Origin: Porpolomopsis calyptriformis
Taxonomy: Eukaryota; Basidiomycota; Agaricomycetes; Agaricales; Hygrophoraceae
Reading direction: 5' to 3'
NCBI GenBank assembly: GCA_951640195.1
Contig: OX621170.1
Location: 1,302,001 to 1,366,000 of the forward strand
DNA length: 64,000 nucleotides
The translations under genes were made by a program, and so were the position numbers. The first letter of the stretch is position 1. The number at the start of each line of letters is the position of its first letter. Below are positions 45,346 to 56,494 of the stretch, piece after piece. The notes beneath the pieces were generated by a model. The model was not told where the DNA came from. It searched no databases and was given only the letters and a program-made list of their open reading frames with translations.

Positions 45346-48027
45346 TTACGTGGGCTGAACCCCTTCAATTCCAAGCTCTTGGGCTATGATAAGCGCAGCT
45401 TTCTCGCCGATGACCAATGCTGTGGAGTAGGTGTTCTTAAGAATATGAATATTTCAGATCACAGGTGTGGACTACCCATTTGAGTGGAGACGTACCGCGC
45501 CGACATTTGAAGGGGCGATGGACAGGTCTATTAGAATTGATGGTCATCAAAACTTATTCGCCAGGTCACAAGCGGATAAACGAACCAGCTACTTTGAGCC
45601 CTTTGACCCCATAGACGTTCAGCCGGGAGTCGACAACTCCCCCCTCTTCTCTGGGCTTCATTGCACAAGTGCCAAGCTACAAACGTCAGTCAGAATTTCC
45701 ATTCTGAAAGGCAGCCCAAAAGTCCCTACCGAGTGCCAGGTCGTATGCACTACGTACGAAATCCACGGATCACCAGGGGCTTGAGATGCAGTAACTTGTG
45801 AAACTCACTGATTTTCCTAGTGTGCATATCGATAACTTCGTCGTCTGCCTTTGAGTATACTATATCAGGGGCGGAAATGTCGACGGCACCCGAATCTCCG
45901 TGAGTTGCCATACTACCTTGAGGAAATATTGGGTGGCCGGGAAGAAACTCCCCGGCGAAAACGGGCATGCGTCGCGCGAACTCGCGAGCTTTCTTGTATC
46001 CAAGTCTCAGGACTGCTATGTCAGCAGCGCTGGCAGCATCTAGTTAGAAACAGACTGCCAAGCCAGGAGTAAAATGATGACTGACTCAACAAGATAACCA
46101 GGGAAGAAGCTGGGGGCAGCATGTGGATTTCGTCCGGAAGTGATATGCACGCGCCCTCTTGCGAGCGGATAATCCTAACCAACCACATTATCAGAGGGAC
46201 AGATTTCCCAATAAGGATACACAGGCAACCACTCGTACCGTAAAGTAGCACATCATGAAGTACTTAGACGGGGGTGCAGACGAATTCCAGCCTACAAGGC
46301 TGAAAAAACAGGGAATCAAGCCGCGACAACGAAAAGAATGACCGAACTCACCCAGAAATGGGACCTATGAATATTACAGGTTTGTCAGGAGCGTCTGCAA
46401 AGTAGCCAGACCATGTCGTTTGGAACTCGGGTATTTCTTTCAGCTCTTCTGGGCTGGGGCGGTACTTGATACCAGCATCGAGAGCGCTGCACCAAATAAG
46501 ACTTTGCTAAGAGAAGATATTAAAATAAATCAACTTGTGAGCCATCATTCCCTTTCCGTCCTTGATCCACTGAGCGGCATGCTCTAAGAAAAATTAGGTA
46601 GGTAGGATGATCAAATTGGGTGCAACTTACTGTCGATCTCCACTTGGTCGCCTTGGAAAATACTGTCGAGAGTGTCCGCTTCATCACGAGCAAAGAAGGG
46701 AAGGAAACATCCATTGTGGTCTATGGTGTGTTAATCTAGAAAGATAGAAAAATGATGCACCTCTTGCCTTGATAATTTTCTCCTACCCCAGGCAAGTCAA
46801 CAACCCGCTTCACACCATTTGTCTCCAGGAAAGTCTTGCTACCGATGCCCGATCTTTCTAAAATAGTCGGGGAGCCAAAAGCACCAGCAGACACCACGAC
46901 AAGTTTTGATGCACGAATGAAATATGTCGTCTGGTCCGCGCCAGGATTCGTGACAGTGTCATGGACGTATTCTACTCCAACAGCACGACCATTCCTGGAG
47001 TTGATCATTTTACATAATGTCGAGGCGTTCAATATGAACGGTACGCACTCCATGACGACTCGTACAACTCTGCAGCCGTCGCGGACTTCCAGATTTGGGT
47101 TGTGGTCTTGGTTATAGATGAAATGGTGAGGGACATCTGAACGCGTTCCAGATTCGGCATCGATCCACCTGTCTAACATGGGAATCTGAATGCTCGATCA
47201 TTGTTGATGAAGTCTTACTTTGGCCATCTCTGTAATCAGATTATGATCCACTGGAACACATATAAAATAGATACACGTCACTTACAGCATAGGCATTACA
47301 AGCATACAGACCGTTGCAATCATCGGTTTGCCCACGCTCCGAGTCATATTTGCTGGCAATATCAAGGAACTGTTGACCAATATTGGTGTACGCACCACCG
47401 TACGACACTTTAAGGGGTCCAGAGTATCCATGAGTAGGTTCATTTGACTTTACTTGGTATGTCTCAGTCTGTAATCTTAGTCAGTGACTGCCATTTGAAA
47501 ATAGATTTGACCAACTTTTTTCAAGAGGGGAAGAAGATATTTTGAACCCCAGCCGACGTTCTTGTAGACGGTCTCCCAATCATCGTAGTCGGAAGCTGAG
47601 GCTCGGGTGTACATCATGACTACCAACAAGAGTTCGAGAACAGGAGAAATTAGAATAGGATGAATGATTGCTGACAGTTGATACTAGAACCACCCCCGAC
47701 GCAGTGGGCACATGGAACTACTATAGCACGATCTCCGAGTTTGTCACTCGATGTGGCCACATTGAAGGTCACTGTTTTACTGTCGGGTTGCAAGTGGCTC
47801 GGGTAACGCGCAGGCTGGCGATGTGCATCCAAATTGCGGGTGTGTGGACCTGCCTCCAGAACGAGGATTTTGAGAGAATGGTCCGCAGCAGCGAGACGAC
47901 CTGCAACCAGGCACGCGCATGTACCACCTAAGGACAGTTCCGTTGTCAGTGCTAAACGACGCTCTGTCACAGGGAGGGTGGACCGACCTCCCGCAAAAAC
48001 GATATCATAAGTGGTTTCGGTGGTCAT
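45346..48027 (-). CDS. AOX: GMC-family alcohol (methanol) oxidase
   Basis: The FAD enzyme oxidises short-chain alcohols to aldehydes, making hydrogen peroxide; in wood-decay fungi it uses methanol released from lignin. The FAD-binding start is 'TYDIVFAGG' joined over an intron to 'GTCACLVAGRLAAADHSLKI'. 'LVLEAGPHTRNLDAHRQPAR' and, after the next introns, 'FMMYTRASASDYDDWE' are alcohol-oxidase hallmarks. GMC signature 2 is seen in 'SAGAFGSPTILERSGIGS' and 'VDLPGVGENYQ'. The end is 'DLSIAPSNVGA' joined to 'NTYSTALVIGEKAALIIAQE' and 'LGIEGVQPT'. This lacks an SKL/ARF-type peroxisomal signal, as in secreted basidiomycete forms. At least nine introns are present. A 120-base hairpin lies 94 bases upstream of the start codon. 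Confidence 0.92.
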
Positions 48028-48755
48028 GTTAGTTGGGATGTCGGTCTAGTCGAGACGTGGCTGAAGAGTTTCTAAGGAAAAGGCAATGGTTGAGTGCAAT
48101 GTTACAGCTGTTTGCAAATGGCTTGTCACTTGTCCCCAGATTTGAAAAATGAAAAGAGTCGAATCAATGCTTTATGACTGATTATCAATCATTTAAATCG
48201 ACTTCTTTTCTTTTTTCAAATCTGGGGACAAGTCTCAAGCTCTGTGCAAACCGCTGTAAATATAATGGGTCCGATCAGGAAGTGAGGTTTTTCGACAGCA
48301 GACGTAATTGAGTGGAAGCTGAAGACATGTAATTGGTCTGGAACTCGTGTGGACTTCTCTGTTCAGATTCCGGGGATTCCGGGGCTCATGTAAATTGATG
48401 GCGGAAGTTGTCGTCATGGAGAATTTCGACGTAGGAGCGGGTTAGGTTGCGAAACGGCAAGACACGGGCCAGAGTGTCACACAGACTTTCACTACTTGAA
48501 CTCAATCCCCATATTAGCGTAATCCTTCAATGAAGAATGAGCACTCACAAACCGAAGAGAAGGTTCAGCATTCTCGCACTCAATAATTGTGTAATAGATG
48601 GATCAGGAACTAGATTTTCCAAAACCAAAACCACAGTAGGTATGTCTCCCTAGCACAACAGTAATCAATACGAGTGCCCGAGATAATCATAAACACTCAG
48701 TCGGCATAATTTATCCATAGATTTGGCACCATGACAGGCGGAAGCCAAGTAGTGA
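48028..48755. promoter_or_regulatory. Alcohol oxidase upstream region
   Basis: No gene is supported in these 728 bases. It contains the near-perfect inverted repeat described separately at 48121-48240. The remainder is the 5' region of the oxidase and the 3' region of the PEX11-type gene. Confidence 0.5.
48121..48240. repeat. 120-base near-perfect inverted repeat (hairpin or miniature element)
   Basis: The left arm (48121-48162) and right arm (48198-48240) are inverted copies of about 42 bases with four or five differences and flank a 35-base spacer. The arms begin GCTTGTCACTTGTCCCCAG and end CTGGGGACAAGTCTCAAGC. No open frame or obvious target-site duplication was found. It lies in the promoter or 5' leader of the oxidase gene. 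Confidence 0.85.
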
Positions 48756-49984
48756 CTAAAGGTCGAACCCTAGATCAGGAGTGACTTCATTGGGATGGGA
48801 GGGTCCTTGCGAAGCCGCAGTGGGCTTGGATGATGGTAAAGCGGTGGCCTTCCATCCGCTTCTGAAGGTGGCGATACTGGCAGTTAGCCCAAAGATGCCA
48901 ACCCAGATCTGTTCCCCGAATGTCCGTTAGTTAGGCGTAGCGGAGCGACCCAGCATGTCAATGTTTTGATAATGGGTGTTTACGTACTTCATTCTTAAAC
49001 AGCCCTTTCCTCAAAGACCTAGCATAATAACAAAAGATGAGTACCAAACGCCGAATAACTGAGAAGGAATAGGTTGATCGTACCAGTGAACAGTGAGCGG
49101 TAAGTACCCAACATTAACTAGAACCTCATTCCAATAGGCGTCCCAGCTCTGTCGAAGATCCTCCTTCTCCACGACACTAAGCCCAGTTCCTTTTGCCTTC
49201 CGTAAGCGGTGCTCCCTCTTTCTCAGTAGCGTGTAGTCTTCGTGAAGGTGAAGGAGTTGAAGAATAACATAAAGGGCCCAGAACCGGCTGGACCACATTC
49301 CAATTGCATCCAGAGTCGGAGAGGGTCGTTTACCAGAAGGGGTGGACGAGGAGGAGAGGGAAGGGAGAATAACGTGAGAAGCGAGGTAATGGATGTGTTC
49401 GAGGGGATAATATAACAGCATGGACCAACCCTGAAGTCGCTCGATTGTAAGCAATTTGCGTGTTGGTTGCGGACTGCGTTCCAGTGAAATGAGCCACTGA
49501 ATGGTAGGTAAAATACCTGGAAGTGAAATGTGAAATCAAACCTTCACCGAGGCATTATCTGTCACTCACCCCAAACCCTCCAGAGGGTCCTTGAATCGGC
49601 GATAACCCTTTCCAATCGGAGGTAAGCATCGGCGGATTTACTGACAGAGTCCTTGCGAAGTCCAGCTCGGTGTTGGAGGCGCGCACGCAAATTGAGGAGA
49701 GGGACGATGAGTTTGATGGTGTATTGAATGACCTACGTTTACTGAGCGATGAACCCAACTCTAGGGGAACCTGGAACTGACCATGAACAACTTGCTAAAG
49801 GTGATCGGAACGTCAGTTGGGCGTCAAAGTAACAGGTAAGCACAAAACGCAACTCGCTGCCGCTCCATGTTGACAGATACCGCACAAAGTGCTCCAACGT
49901 CGGCGACGAAGGCACGGCTGCGAAAGAGCCTAGAGTAACATCGTTAAGGCGAGCCAAAGTCAATGGCTTTGATGTTTTGGACAT
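48756..49984 (-). CDS. PEX11-family peroxisome-proliferation protein
   Basis: PEX11 proteins tubulate and divide peroxisomes. The start 'MSKTSKPLTLARLNDVTLG' leads to 'LEHFVRYLSTWSGSE', a typical opening of the family. 'KLIVPLLNLRARLQHRAGLR', 'VIADSRTLWRVWGILPTIQW' and 'LLTIERLQGWSMLLYYPLEH' with 'IHYLASHVI' follow. The C-terminal part has a hydrophobic segment 'IWVGIFGLTASIATFRSGWK' and a tail ending 'VTPDLGFDL'. Its order of blocks fits the PEX11C-like subgroup. The neighbouring oxidase produces peroxide, but a functional link is speculative. Confidence 0.82.
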
Positions 49985-50434
49985 GATCCGTGAGAGTTGC
50001 TTACATAACTCTCGAACTATAAAAACGTCTTCGAAAAAAATCGTCAGCTTCGAACAAGTTCACGAGGACACAAAAGTTCGGACTCGGTATCAGCACCTCC
50101 GTCTCCTTGTCCGCGTTCCCGTCCTCCATATCGAACCCAAGCATCTGTGCTGGGTTTGTCCATTGGCTTGGGCATCTCTGTTTGGAAAGGTTTCTTGTTC
50201 TGGAGGCATCGCTTCGGCTGGTGCTCATGATGCGACGAGGGTTCCTGGAAGGAGTTGGCTAGCCTTTGTGGTGGACCTACATTAGTTATATATGTTCAAA
50301 TTCCGGATCTAGCATACATCATATGATTATTCTCCAAGGTATTCTCGGGCTGCCTTTGCCATCATGCTGCCACCGGAAATCATCCCTTACGCCTTGAAGA
50401 AGTTCGCCAATGTTCATTTCAACCAGGCGATGAG
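49985..50434. other. Intergenic region upstream of the PEX11-family gene
   Basis: No gene is supported. A 75-codon minus-strand frame (50001-50228) ends 17 bases before the PEX11-type start and could be an upstream open frame if transcription starts beyond it; it is out of phase with the PEX11 frame. Confidence 0.3.
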
Positions 50435-52089
50435 CTACAAATCATCAAACGCTTCTACGGGTTGCCACTCTCCATTTAAACGAAGGTCGAACAGCTTCAA
50501 ATAGCAGCTTAATTTTTCGTCGGAGAAGTGTTGGTAGGGGTGCGAGCCGTTGAGCTTCTTCCCACAAAGATAGCAGAAGTGCTGCTTGCACTTCGAACAA
50601 GTCATCTAATAGAACTACGTCAGAACTGAAAGTTGCGTTCGCAACGACAACATACGTGATTGCAACCTTGAGATTTCTCCACATGAACCAGACACCCCGG
50701 GCAAGCCATAGTGGACGATTCAAGCCATTTCCGGTTGGATTGCTCTTCCTCGTACCTGGCAACTAGCTTCTTGATTTTGGCCACGCCATACCTCTGCTCC
50801 ATCAATGCTCGTTCAGGAGAATTCTGCTGAAAGGCCGAATATTCCGCCGCCAGCGTCTCGATCTCACACTCCACCAGTGGGCCATGCCTTGAACTAAGTC
50901 AAACATCGACTCATAGCTCGGGCACAAGAATGCTGACCAACTGCGTTTGCAAATGGCACAGAAGGAAAAGCCACATCTATCACAAGTCCGAAGCTTGTCG
51001 TACCCCTCGGTTTCTTCCCCAGCAGGCTTCGGGATGGCTGTTTGACAAAATGACAGCGGGCAGTGCACAATGGTAGGGTCTGTGAACAGCCAGAAAACTG
51101 AGCTGCGTTTGCGAAAGAAACAACTCGGACCAAACCTTTCTCTAGTGCGCGTTTCTCCTTCAACCACCGCCATCGCCGTACTTCCTCCTCTGTAACGACC
51201 CTAATGACTTCCTCCTCGGTTGCTTCTCTCCCCTCTTTCACACATCCGGGATCTGGACAGCCTACTCTCTCGACTTCCCCTTCCACGATGCATAATTTCC
51301 AGAAATCGTTCAAGCAAGTGTGGCAGAAAATATGCGAACATAGCAGCTGGATGCACCGCGCGCCCTTGTGCTCCGCAAAGCAGATTGAACAGAGGTATAC
51401 ATTTTGAGAGAATTTGGCGTATTTCATGACACTATCATACTGTGTCAATATTGGTATCAGTAAGTGAGGCGCTGCATGAGGGATCCTTTATTAGTGTCTT
51501 AGTGGTAGTCAACCATAGGTGATGCGTTGGTAACGAACCAAAGGACGCCTTCCGCAGATGACAACCCAAGAAGCTTGAGGAATTGGGCATCTCGTATATA
51601 CTCTATCCAGTCGTAGAGCACAACGTTCCCAGCTGACCACAGGCTAAGAAGGCTCTGTTGGAGGGATCGGATATGCTCCTGAGGGAGCCATGAATGAGTC
51701 GCACACAATGAGACGATCTCCGGAGGAACGTGGAGGGGGTAAGTCGGTGGTAGGAGGATATGCAGTTGGAGAGGTGGCAGAGTTGAAAGTGAGAGACGCA
51801 AGCCTTGGGTCACGGATGCGGATCCTCGGTCTGGAACCGAGGACAACCACTTGCTCTCGTCGACCACGATCACTCTCTTTGGCTCACCCCATTCGATGGA
51901 TATTTCCAGCTTTAGAGATCTATCAGAAAGACCACTGGAGACAGAGTCTGGGTGAATGGACTGTTGGGTGATTAGTCGGGCAGCCCCGGAAATAAAGGGG
52001 GGTCGGATTACCTCCAGCACTTCCAGCTCTTCATGCTGAAGAGAAGCACAGCTCGCCAAGTCCGTTTGCCCAGATGATAGTGTTGACAT
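50435..52089 (-). CDS. RBR-type E3 ubiquitin ligase with RWD domain (RNF14/ITT1-like)
   Basis: RBR ligases pass ubiquitin through a Cys on RING2. The N-terminal RWD domain is read from 'LEVLEVIRPPFISG' to 'LPPTYPLHVPPEIVSL' and 'LYDWIEYIRD'. An intron joins it to 'YDSVMKYAKFSQNVYLCSIC', starting RING1: 'CSICFAEHKGARCIQLLCSH' and 'IFCHTCLNDFW'. The IBR has 'CPLSFCQTAI' and 'LRTCDRCGFSFCAICKRSWH'. RING2 is 'MACPGCLVHVEKSQGCNH' joined by an intron to 'MTCSKCKQHFCYLCGKKL'; the Cys of GCNH is the catalytic one. The domain order and final 'EWQPVEAFDDL' match the RNF14 class, which in other eukaryotes acts on stalled or crosslinked ribosomes. Confidence 0.92.
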
Positions 52090-53016
52090 CCTTCAGGAAG
52101 GTATGAGGCGCTTCGTACACAAAGTATCAGGTTAGAAATTTGACTCAGAGTAGTCAAGTCTACGCAGTCGCATCAACTACAACAATTCCCAATCAGATAG
52201 CTATCATCGGATGCTTCTCAAGGGGACAACCTCCACTCGCGTCGGAAGTGCAGAGGGTTCGCGAAGAGAGGATGACGGAAATGGTTATGACCTCATCCAG
52301 AGCTCTATCCCCATCCTTTACGACAACGGCGGGCCCGATCTCCCCCGGTGTTTACAGGATGACGGAGGGACGTAAGCCTGGACTAGAGATCTCTTGTAGC
52401 TTCTGGACGAGGAAGCGTTACCAACATAATCCGAGTTTGGTACCGTTCAATCATCATGCGATCACAACGGAGACCGTCTCTGGAGAGATGCGTTATTCAG
52501 CTTGTCTGGAATGTCTCTTGAGTCGTCCAATTTGGCCCATACATCTTACAAGGCAAGAATCTGGCGCGATCGTCCCTCGGATGAAGCATGAGCTACTCGA
52601 AGACTACCATACCGTACGCTCTTTCCGAAACCACTGATTTCCGACACTTGAGCATGCGTCACCCAGTTCACTGCATCGTCTTCAGTCTCACCGCAAGCAG
52701 TGATACTCAAATAGGGAGCCTGTCGAAGATACATCAACCGGCAGAATATAACTGACAGACTCAATTTATCCGCATCTCTGACCATATTTTCGGGCAAGGC
52801 AATCGTCTCCTGGGGCAACGAAAGTGGAAACAAGAAGCGAGTAAACTCGAATAACGGTGTTTCAGTTTTGCGCGCCTGGCTGAGCCCCTCTGATTGCCTT
52901 GTTGAAAGCCCACCATCTCGCGATCAAGAAACGGGCCAGCAAGGTGAGAGGCTTGGGCCAAATTTAACCAGCTTGCAAGTCCTATTGTAGAACTGCGAAA
53001 GATTTGATAAAAATTA
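52090..53016. other. Region without a supported gene
   Basis: No recognised gene is present in these 927 bases. The longest frames are a plus-strand frame of 165 codons (52140-52637) and an overlapping minus-strand frame of 95 codons (52546-52833), neither with family features. A decayed gene fragment is possible. Confidence 0.35.
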
Positions 53017-53104
53017 TGCGTGAACGGGGAGTCGAACCCCGAGCTAGGTCATCTTCAGTTTACAAGACTGGGAAGGCCCAATGTTACCGCTACACCATTC
53101 ACGC
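53017..53104 (-). tRNA. tRNA-Gly (anticodon CCC) with a 17-base intron
   Basis: Read on the minus strand, the acceptor stem GCGTGAA pairs perfectly with TTCACGC and is followed by discriminator A. The D arm is GTGT/ACAT with AGCGGTA in the loop, and the T arm is CGGGG-TTCGACT-CCCCG. Splicing a 17-base intron after position 37 gives the anticodon loop TTCCCAT, hence CCC for glycine. One C-A mismatch remains in the anticodon stem. A T5 tract follows the gene, serving as the Pol III terminator. Confidence 0.82.
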
Positions 53105-53394
53105 TTACCGATGTTCACTGTAATTATGAATGTTAGTGATGTCATCCTTGCCTTACAGAGTAGCTGAGATGTCTACATCTCTATAGTTATTGAGATAGAA
53201 TTTGGCGTAGGTGCCCTTTTATCTGTACGCTCCCCCCAGCCATCCTAATAGATCTCACTCGTGTTAGCATTGAGTTGTCCTCGTTTACTTACAGTGATCT
53301 TGCAAGATTTTGTTCGAATTTGCAGGAGTTGTCAGTTGTAACTGCAGACTATAACACCAGTTACTTGGAGAGTAGGCAACAGGTTAACACACGG
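53105..53394. other. Intergenic region between tRNA and START-like gene
   Basis: Nothing recognisable is seen in these 290 bases. Confidence 0.4.
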
Positions 53395-54060
53395 TTAGAA
53401 TAGGGAACGGTATTGTTCCATTGATGCACTACCGGACAAGGTCAATGCACTTCATCAAACACGTAGAAGGATGTATACGTACGGATGAGAGCGTGAGGTC
53501 TCTGCCTGTACCACGGACTTTAGCCACCAAGGGCAAGTTCCTTCGACTGTCTCTGTCACCCTAGTCTTCACTATCTTCCCATCCCTTTCCTCGACTTCCT
53601 CCACCTCCTCATATTGTTTCACCTTTCGAACAGTGACTCTTGGCCATTCCACAACACTCTCATACACACTTACCCAGGCTTTCTCATCCCACACTACGGC
53701 AGCAGTGATTTCTGTTTTTGTGGAGAAAAGCCCAAAGAACAGCGGGACACTCTCCACCAATCGTAACCACTGCCTTGGAAACAAACGCAGGCCCTCTGAA
53801 CCTTCGACACTTGAGTCATGCGAGGGGAGTGAGCGGGTGGGTGTGTGAAGGAGCGAAGTAGATGCAGGAATAGCTATGATGTCCTGGTGGAGGAGAGTAA
53901 AGCTGATGGTGATGGGAGAGGAGCGGATCAAGCGCTCAAGGGTTTCACCATCGTCACCCCGTGCCAACACGCGAAAAACCTCAGGAAGTGGACGGTCAAT
54001 GATGATTGAATGCTTTGACGTGAAGTTCGGTTTCGAACTTGCTGATTGCAACTCGGCCAT
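53395..54060 (-). CDS. Uncharacterised START-like protein
   Basis: I do not recognise a named family. The ATG at 54060 gives 'MAELQSASSKPNFTSKHSII' and then 'IDRPLPEVFRVLARGDDGET'. Internal hydrophobic strands alternate with charged turns: 'TEITAAVVWDEKAWVSVYE' and 'VVEWPRVTVRKVKQYEEVEE'. It continues 'VTETVEGTCPWWLKSVVQAE'. After a 54-base intron with GTACGT donor the final exon reads 'ASMEQYRSLF'. The pattern of beta strands ending in a long C-terminal helix suggests a helix-grip (START/SRPBCC) fold, which is inference. A version read without the last intron would stop at 53455. The gene lies downstream of COQ9 on the same strand. Confidence 0.6.
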
Positions 54061-54309
54061 TCGGGTCAATAGTCGCCTTTACTTGGGACGCTGTTCAGCA
54101 GCAGAAATAGGATGAAGTTTTTGTAACAGATACTCGGCACTGAGCATTTTGATGGTGTAGTCGTGGGAACGATGGTTACATGGTCAATACAAATTAAGGG
54201 AATGGGGCAAGGGACGGGAGATGACGGCAACCTAGGGTGCATTGAATGGAAACACATGCGGATTGCAAAGCAGGAGGCTTACCGCATCTCATTCTAGATA
54301 GCTTGGGAA

Positions 54310-55153
54310 TCAAAATATACCCGAGCTCTTAATGATTCCGACCCAGCTTTTTGCAACATAGGATGCAAACAAGCTTATGTCATCGAAAGAGGATCCTAAC
54401 CTGGCGGATTCCTTGAGGAGGGTATCCAAAAATGCGTAAGCAGTTTTGGGCGAAGCCATCTGGTGAAGTTCTACAGGCGGAGATGGGCGCTTAGATCCAG
54501 ATAGATTGTGTGTCACCTTACCTGCAAAAGTATAAATTGCTGCCAACGACGATCTTCGCGTGTACCATGATAGCTACCGAAGATATCCCCGCTAAAGATG
54601 GGGATTTACATAACAAAAAGAACACGCACATCGACTGAAATGTCTCCAGTGAGGTGACATGCTTCATCGGCAACCTTTCCAGCATGACTCATGACTGGAA
54701 TGGGATTAAGAAGGGATGGTCCAGATGAAGGCGACATTAGGACTGCAAACGCCTGATAACTAGATTTATCGTATCTGACGACTTCGTAGTAACAAAAGAA
54801 GCAAACCTCCGGGAGATATTGCAGAACAGGCTCATTGCGTTGCAACCTAGCCCGCAAAAGAGCATTGATCGACGGTGAAGACACAGTTTTCATTTGGAAC
54901 ACGGCATCATCCATCCAGGCATTTATCAGCATTCTCCGCGCGTCGTCGCCTTTTCCAAATAAAGAGGTCACCGCTGCATCCGACAAAGGTTCTGCATGAG
55001 GTGTTGACAGGGCGAGGACTGAACGTGAGAGGGCCTCCCGGGTGAAGCCATGAGTGGCGACGAGAGGGATGGCAAGTTTGATCAGATGCGAGCTTTTAGC
55101 CAGGCGTCAGCCTGGTGTTAATGAGGGAGGGAGACGAATCATTACCTCGACAT
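54310..55153 (-). CDS. COQ9: Ubiquinone biosynthesis protein COQ9
   Basis: COQ9 is a mitochondrial lipid-binding protein that helps the hydroxylase COQ7 in coenzyme Q synthesis. The short first exon supplies 'MSS', then 'SHLIKLAIPLVATHGFTREA', typical of the family opening. 'PLSDAAVTSLFGKGDDARRM' is the strongest signature. It continues with 'NALLRARLQRNEPVLQYLPE', 'AGKVADEACHLTGDISVD' and 'LHQMASPKTAYAFLDTLLKE', and ends 'FASYVAKSWVGIIKSSGIF'. I do not see a classical N-terminal targeting stretch, because the first exon is so small. GTCACATG at 55166-55173 lies 13 bases upstream of the start, between this gene and eIF3j. Confidence 0.9.
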
Positions 55154-55238
55154 AGATCGCAGTCTGTCACATGACCGAAACCTCCTCCTCGTCGTTCCCC
55201 ACCGAACTTTACGCGCCCGATTGAAGAAACGAGAAATT
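55154..55238. promoter_or_regulatory. 85-base divergent promoter, COQ9 / eIF3j
   Basis: The two start codons are divergent and 85 bases apart. GTCACATGAC lies at 55166-55175, which contains the RTCACRTG core. Confidence 0.45.
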
Positions 55239-56254
55239 ATGTCTGACTGGGGTACCTTTCCTCCCTTCATATCATCCGACCTCACCATGACCTATTATTT
55301 CCAGACGATTCCGACGAGAACGCCACACCAGCCTCAAAGGTTAACTCGCTTCCAAACAAACTCTCAATGGCAACGAAGCCAGCCAAGAGTAAATGGGAGG
55401 GTGAGGATGAGGAAGGGGATGGTCCCGTTGTGAGTCCAATCCGACCCATCAAAGTCTTCCATTCCCCGACGATACGTGCAGAGCGACTGGGAGGCATCCT
55501 CGGACGAAGAGGAAAAAAAGCCTCCCCCACCCGTCGCAGCACCTCCGTCAAAGAAAAAGGGTACACTCAAAGCAAAGCTGGCCGCGAAAGAAGCCGAGAA
55601 GGCGGCACGCCAGGCGGAGGAGGAAGATGACGTAGACGACCTTTCGGATCAAGCTCTCGATCCTCGAGAAAAGGCACGGCGGGATAAAGAGCGTGAAGTC
55701 AACGCCGATCTCAACAACGCAGCCGATCTATTGGGCGCTGCTGCCCTCGGGGGTACCATTCCGCACGGTTGAGAAAATATATTCAACAACTCACTGCCCG
55801 CCCTTCCCCACTAGGAACTTCATCATCGGAACTAGACTGGATCATCTCCTTCCAACCACGCACAACAGAAGACTTCCAGGAATTTTCGCGACGCCTTATC
55901 GAATACACCATCAAGCGACATCAAAACAAACCACTCTACACCACATTTCTCGAACACCACGTTCGTGAACTTGCCATTCCGCTTCGGGACGTGGAAGTTC
56001 GCAAGGTTGCAAGTGGGCTGACCGCGCTTGCGAACGAGAAACAGAAGGAGCAACGAGATAAGGCCAGTGGGAAGAAGAAGCCGAAAGCTGCTTGGAAGCC
56101 AATCTTAGGCACTGCCAAGATATCCAACAAGTATGTGTTTACATCCCCTTATTTGCTTCATCTCTCATGGCTTCTTTCGCAACACAGGATGGACACAAGC
56201 ATATACGACGAGGCATTGGATGACTTTGGCGGTCATGCTGACGATTTCATGTAG
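55239..56254 (+). CDS. HCR1: Translation initiation factor eIF3 subunit j (Hcr1)
   Basis: eIF3j aids 40S subunit binding and ribosome recycling. The small first exon codes 'MSDW'. The next exons give 'SDENATPASKVNSLPNK' and 'SDWEASSDEEEKKPPPP', the acidic start of the family, then 'KKKGTLKAKLAAKEAEKAA', 'LNNAADLLGAAALGG' and, after an intron, 'ELDWIISFQPRTTEDFQEFS'. 'VRELAIPLRDVEVRKVASGL' and 'KPILGTAKISNK' precede the last exon, which ends 'YDEALDDFGGHADDFM'. All introns are about 50-60 bases. Confidence 0.92.
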
Positions 56255-56494
56255 ACTATCCCGTCAATCTCTATGTATCACATCCTACACCATCATTACA
56301 CTTGGCCATGCTTCCAACTTGCAACGATCCCCGGGTTGCAATAATTTTGGGATTGTGACCATTTTCATGCAATGATCATTCCCCTCAAGTTCACCGATTC
56401 GTTTGCAAGACGCAGTCCAGCTATATGCAAGCCAACTGTATTCCAATGAAAATGCTTGTAATGTATTTTGATTAATGGAATGGGGAGTCCATAC

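Noticed and set aside
13991..48027. A secondary-metabolite cluster around the P450 and oxidase
   Set aside because: The P450 is the housekeeping CYP51 and the oxidase belongs to methanol metabolism. They lie about 29 kb apart and no synthase gene is present.
49985..50228. Upstream frame as the true first exon of the PEX11-family gene
   Set aside because: It is in a different phase and stops 17 bases before the conserved start, and no splice join in frame was found.
52140..52637. Plus-strand frame of 165 codons
   Set aside because: It has no recognisable domain or exon structure and overlaps a similar minus-strand frame. It is likely chance.
53043..53082. tRNA-Thr (TGT) reading of the tRNA locus
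   Set aside because: The TTGTAAA hairpin can mimic a Thr anticodon loop, but then the D and T arms would be too far apart. It fits better as an intron in a tRNA-Gly(CCC).
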